Below, piece by piece: positions 5,787 through 6,737 of a DNA stretch of 6,737 nucleotides. Below the pieces are notes generated by a model. The model saw only the letters and a list, made by a program, of their open reading frames with translations. It ran no database searches and was not told where the DNA came from. The position numbers and the translations under genes were made by a program. Source of the DNA: Chloroflexota bacterium (lineage in GTDB: Bacteria > Chloroflexota > Dehalococcoidia > GIF9 > AB-539-J10); contig JADFUZ010000157.1 of the NCBI GenBank assembly GCA_015222295.1, positions 1-6,737 on the forward strand, in the 5' to 3' direction. Position 1 is the stretch's first letter; each line of letters opens with the position of its first letter.

Positions 5787-6737
5787 ATGGCCAACGAAAG
5801 CACGGCACAGCCTGAAGACAACAGTGTGGAAAGAGCTCCGAAAATACTAACAAAACCACTTCCCCAAATCCTGGACGAGATGGACGACAATATCAGGGCG
5901 GCTGCCGAAGCGGCGAGGAGGGCGCAAGAGGCCGCCAAGGCAGCGAGGGAAGCTGCTGGGGCCGCCACCGACGCTTCGGCACAAGCAGCCAGGCGAGCCG
6001 AAGAGGCCCGCAAGGCTGGAGAAGAAGCTGCTGCAAGCGCCACCCAGGCCGCTGCTGAAGCAGCGTCCAAAGCCGAAGACACAGCCGAGACAGCCAGACG
6101 AGCCGCTGAGGCGGCCGTGAGAAAGGCCGAGGAGGCGGACAAGACAGCCAGAGAGGCAGCCGAAGCATCCAAAACGGCTTCCGAGCAAGCAGCTGTGAGA
6201 GCCGAGAACGCAAGCTCTGCAGCCACGAGCACAGCCGAGCAGGCAGCCAAGAGAGCTGAAGACGCCAGCACTGCAGCCACAAGCACAGCTGAGCAAGCCG
6301 CCAAGAGAGCTGAAGACGCCAGCACCTCAGCCACAAGCACAGCTGAGCAGGCAGCCAAGACAGCTGAATACGCAAGCACCTCAGCCACACAAGCATCTGA
6401 AGCAGCAGCAGCCAAAGCAGAGAGCACGGCGGAGGAAGCAGCCAGTGCCGGCAGGGAAGCAGTTGACGCAGCCACGCGGGCGTCGCAGGAAGCCGCCATG
6501 CGGGCCGAAGAAGCGAGTGCTGCAGCCAGACTGGCCGCCGAAGCGGCTACTCAATCGGCTGAAGAGGCCGCTCAAAGAGCCGAAGACGCCGCCATCAAGG
6601 CCGAAGAAACAGCCAGGGCGGCCAAATACGCCGCAGAGGAAGCCACTGCCAAAGCTGAGGAGGTAGCTCTAGCTGCCAAAGAAGCCGCTCTTGCTGGAAC
6701 GCGCGCCGCAGAGGAATCTGCCGCCAGAGCCGAAGAC
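5787..6737 (+). CDS. Alanine-rich helical repeat protein, 3' end not in window
   Basis: A protein I cannot assign to a named family. The visible 317 residues have no stop codon. The first 36 or so form a polar leader with all four prolines and the segment ILTKPLPQILDEMDDNI, which may be a docking or folding head. From there on about half of the residues are Ala, the rest mainly Glu, Lys, Arg, Ser, Thr, Gln and Asp. There is no Cys, Trp, Phe or His and no proline, so a long uninterrupted alpha helix or Ala-cored coiled coil is expected. There is no signal peptide or membrane segment, so it is probably cytoplasmic. Residues 139-210 are 18-residue tandem repeats (AED-AST-AAT-STA-EQA-AKR). Possible roles by analogy only: LEA-like desiccation protector, phasin-like surface coat, scaffold, or structural rod. 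It has its own promoter candidate and a strong ribosome binding site, so it is probably not part of the hydrogenase operon. Confidence 0.8.
   Translation, partial: MANESTAQPEDNSVERAPKILTKPLPQILDEMDDNIRAAAEAARRAQEAAKAAREAAGAATDASAQAARRAEEARKAGEEAAASATQAAAEAASKAEDTAETARRAAEAAVRKAEEADKTAREAAEASKTASEQAAVRAENASSAATSTAEQAAKRAEDASTAATSTAEQAAKRAEDASTSATSTAEQAAKTAEYASTSATQASEAAAAKAESTAEEAASAGREAVDAATRASQEAAMRAEEASAAARLAAEAATQSAEEAAQRAEDAAIKAEETARAAKYAAEEATAKAEEVALAAKEAALAGTRAAEESAARAED
6201..6416 (+). repeat. 54-bp tandem repeat, about four copies, inside the Ala-rich gene
   Basis: Units start at 6201, 6255, 6309 and 6363, exactly 54 bases (18 codons) apart. By eye, units 1 and 2 differ at about nine bases and units 2 and 3 at about five; unit 4 keeps only its first half well. 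Many differences are third-position changes, so the amino acid pattern is better conserved than the DNA. Eighteen residues equal five turns of an alpha helix, so each unit puts the same residues on the same face. Confidence 0.9.

Noticed and set aside
6201..6416. Tandem 54-bp repeats as a CRISPR array
   Set aside because: The repeats are head-to-tail without unique spacers and lie in frame within a coding region.
5735..6499. Long alanine-rich open frame on the minus strand opposite the helical repeat gene
   Set aside because: It arises because GCN-rich codons read backwards give Ala, Ser and Leu codons. The plus strand has the ribosome binding site, balanced charged residues and a continuous frame to the window edge.

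Overview
This is a bacterial-looking window of moderate G+C content. It carries a compact hydrogenase operon flanked by two unrelated genes. Tight gene spacing, Shine-Dalgarno sites of the AGGAGG/GAGGTGAT type and oxygen-sensitive iron-sulfur enzymes point to an anaerobic prokaryote. A soluble Mvh/Vhu-type [NiFe] hydrogenase beside a DUF4389 membrane protein would fit Chloroflexota such as Dehalococcoidia, but that placement is an impression from gene content and cannot be proven from this sequence.

Layout. Positions 1-720 hold the 3' part of a DUF4389 membrane protein whose start lies outside the window or is non-canonical. A 170-base gap (721-890) has a strong ribosome binding site but no convincing promoter or terminator. 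Positions 891-5622 form a four-gene operon on the plus strand: a 597-residue iron-sulfur flavoprotein of the GltD/NfnB type with ferredoxin clusters at both ends, an MvhD-like [2Fe-2S] electron-transfer subunit, the hydrogenase small subunit, and the hydrogenase large subunit. A 164-base gap (5623-5786) contains a plausible -10 element and a strong Shine-Dalgarno site. From 5787 to the right edge runs an open-ended gene for an alanine-rich, entirely helical, cytoplasmic protein with 18-residue (54-bp) tandem repeats.

How the genes work together. The large subunit carries the Ni-Fe site (two CxxC motifs). The small subunit carries enough cysteines for a three-cluster relay. MvhD would pass electrons from the small subunit to a flavoprotein. 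In classical methanogen systems that partner is HdrA of heterodisulfide reductase. Here the operon instead supplies a flavoprotein with FAD and NAD(P)H Rossmann motifs and several Fe-S sites. The simplest inference is a soluble complex coupling H2 to NAD(P) and/or ferredoxin, possibly by flavin-based electron bifurcation.

Points deserving a second look are this flavoprotein-for-HdrA arrangement, a substituted residue in the L1 motif of the large subunit, two extra cysteine-rich sites in the flavoprotein, and the alanine-rich repeat protein. I see no tRNA, rRNA, CRISPR array, insertion sequence or phage gene.
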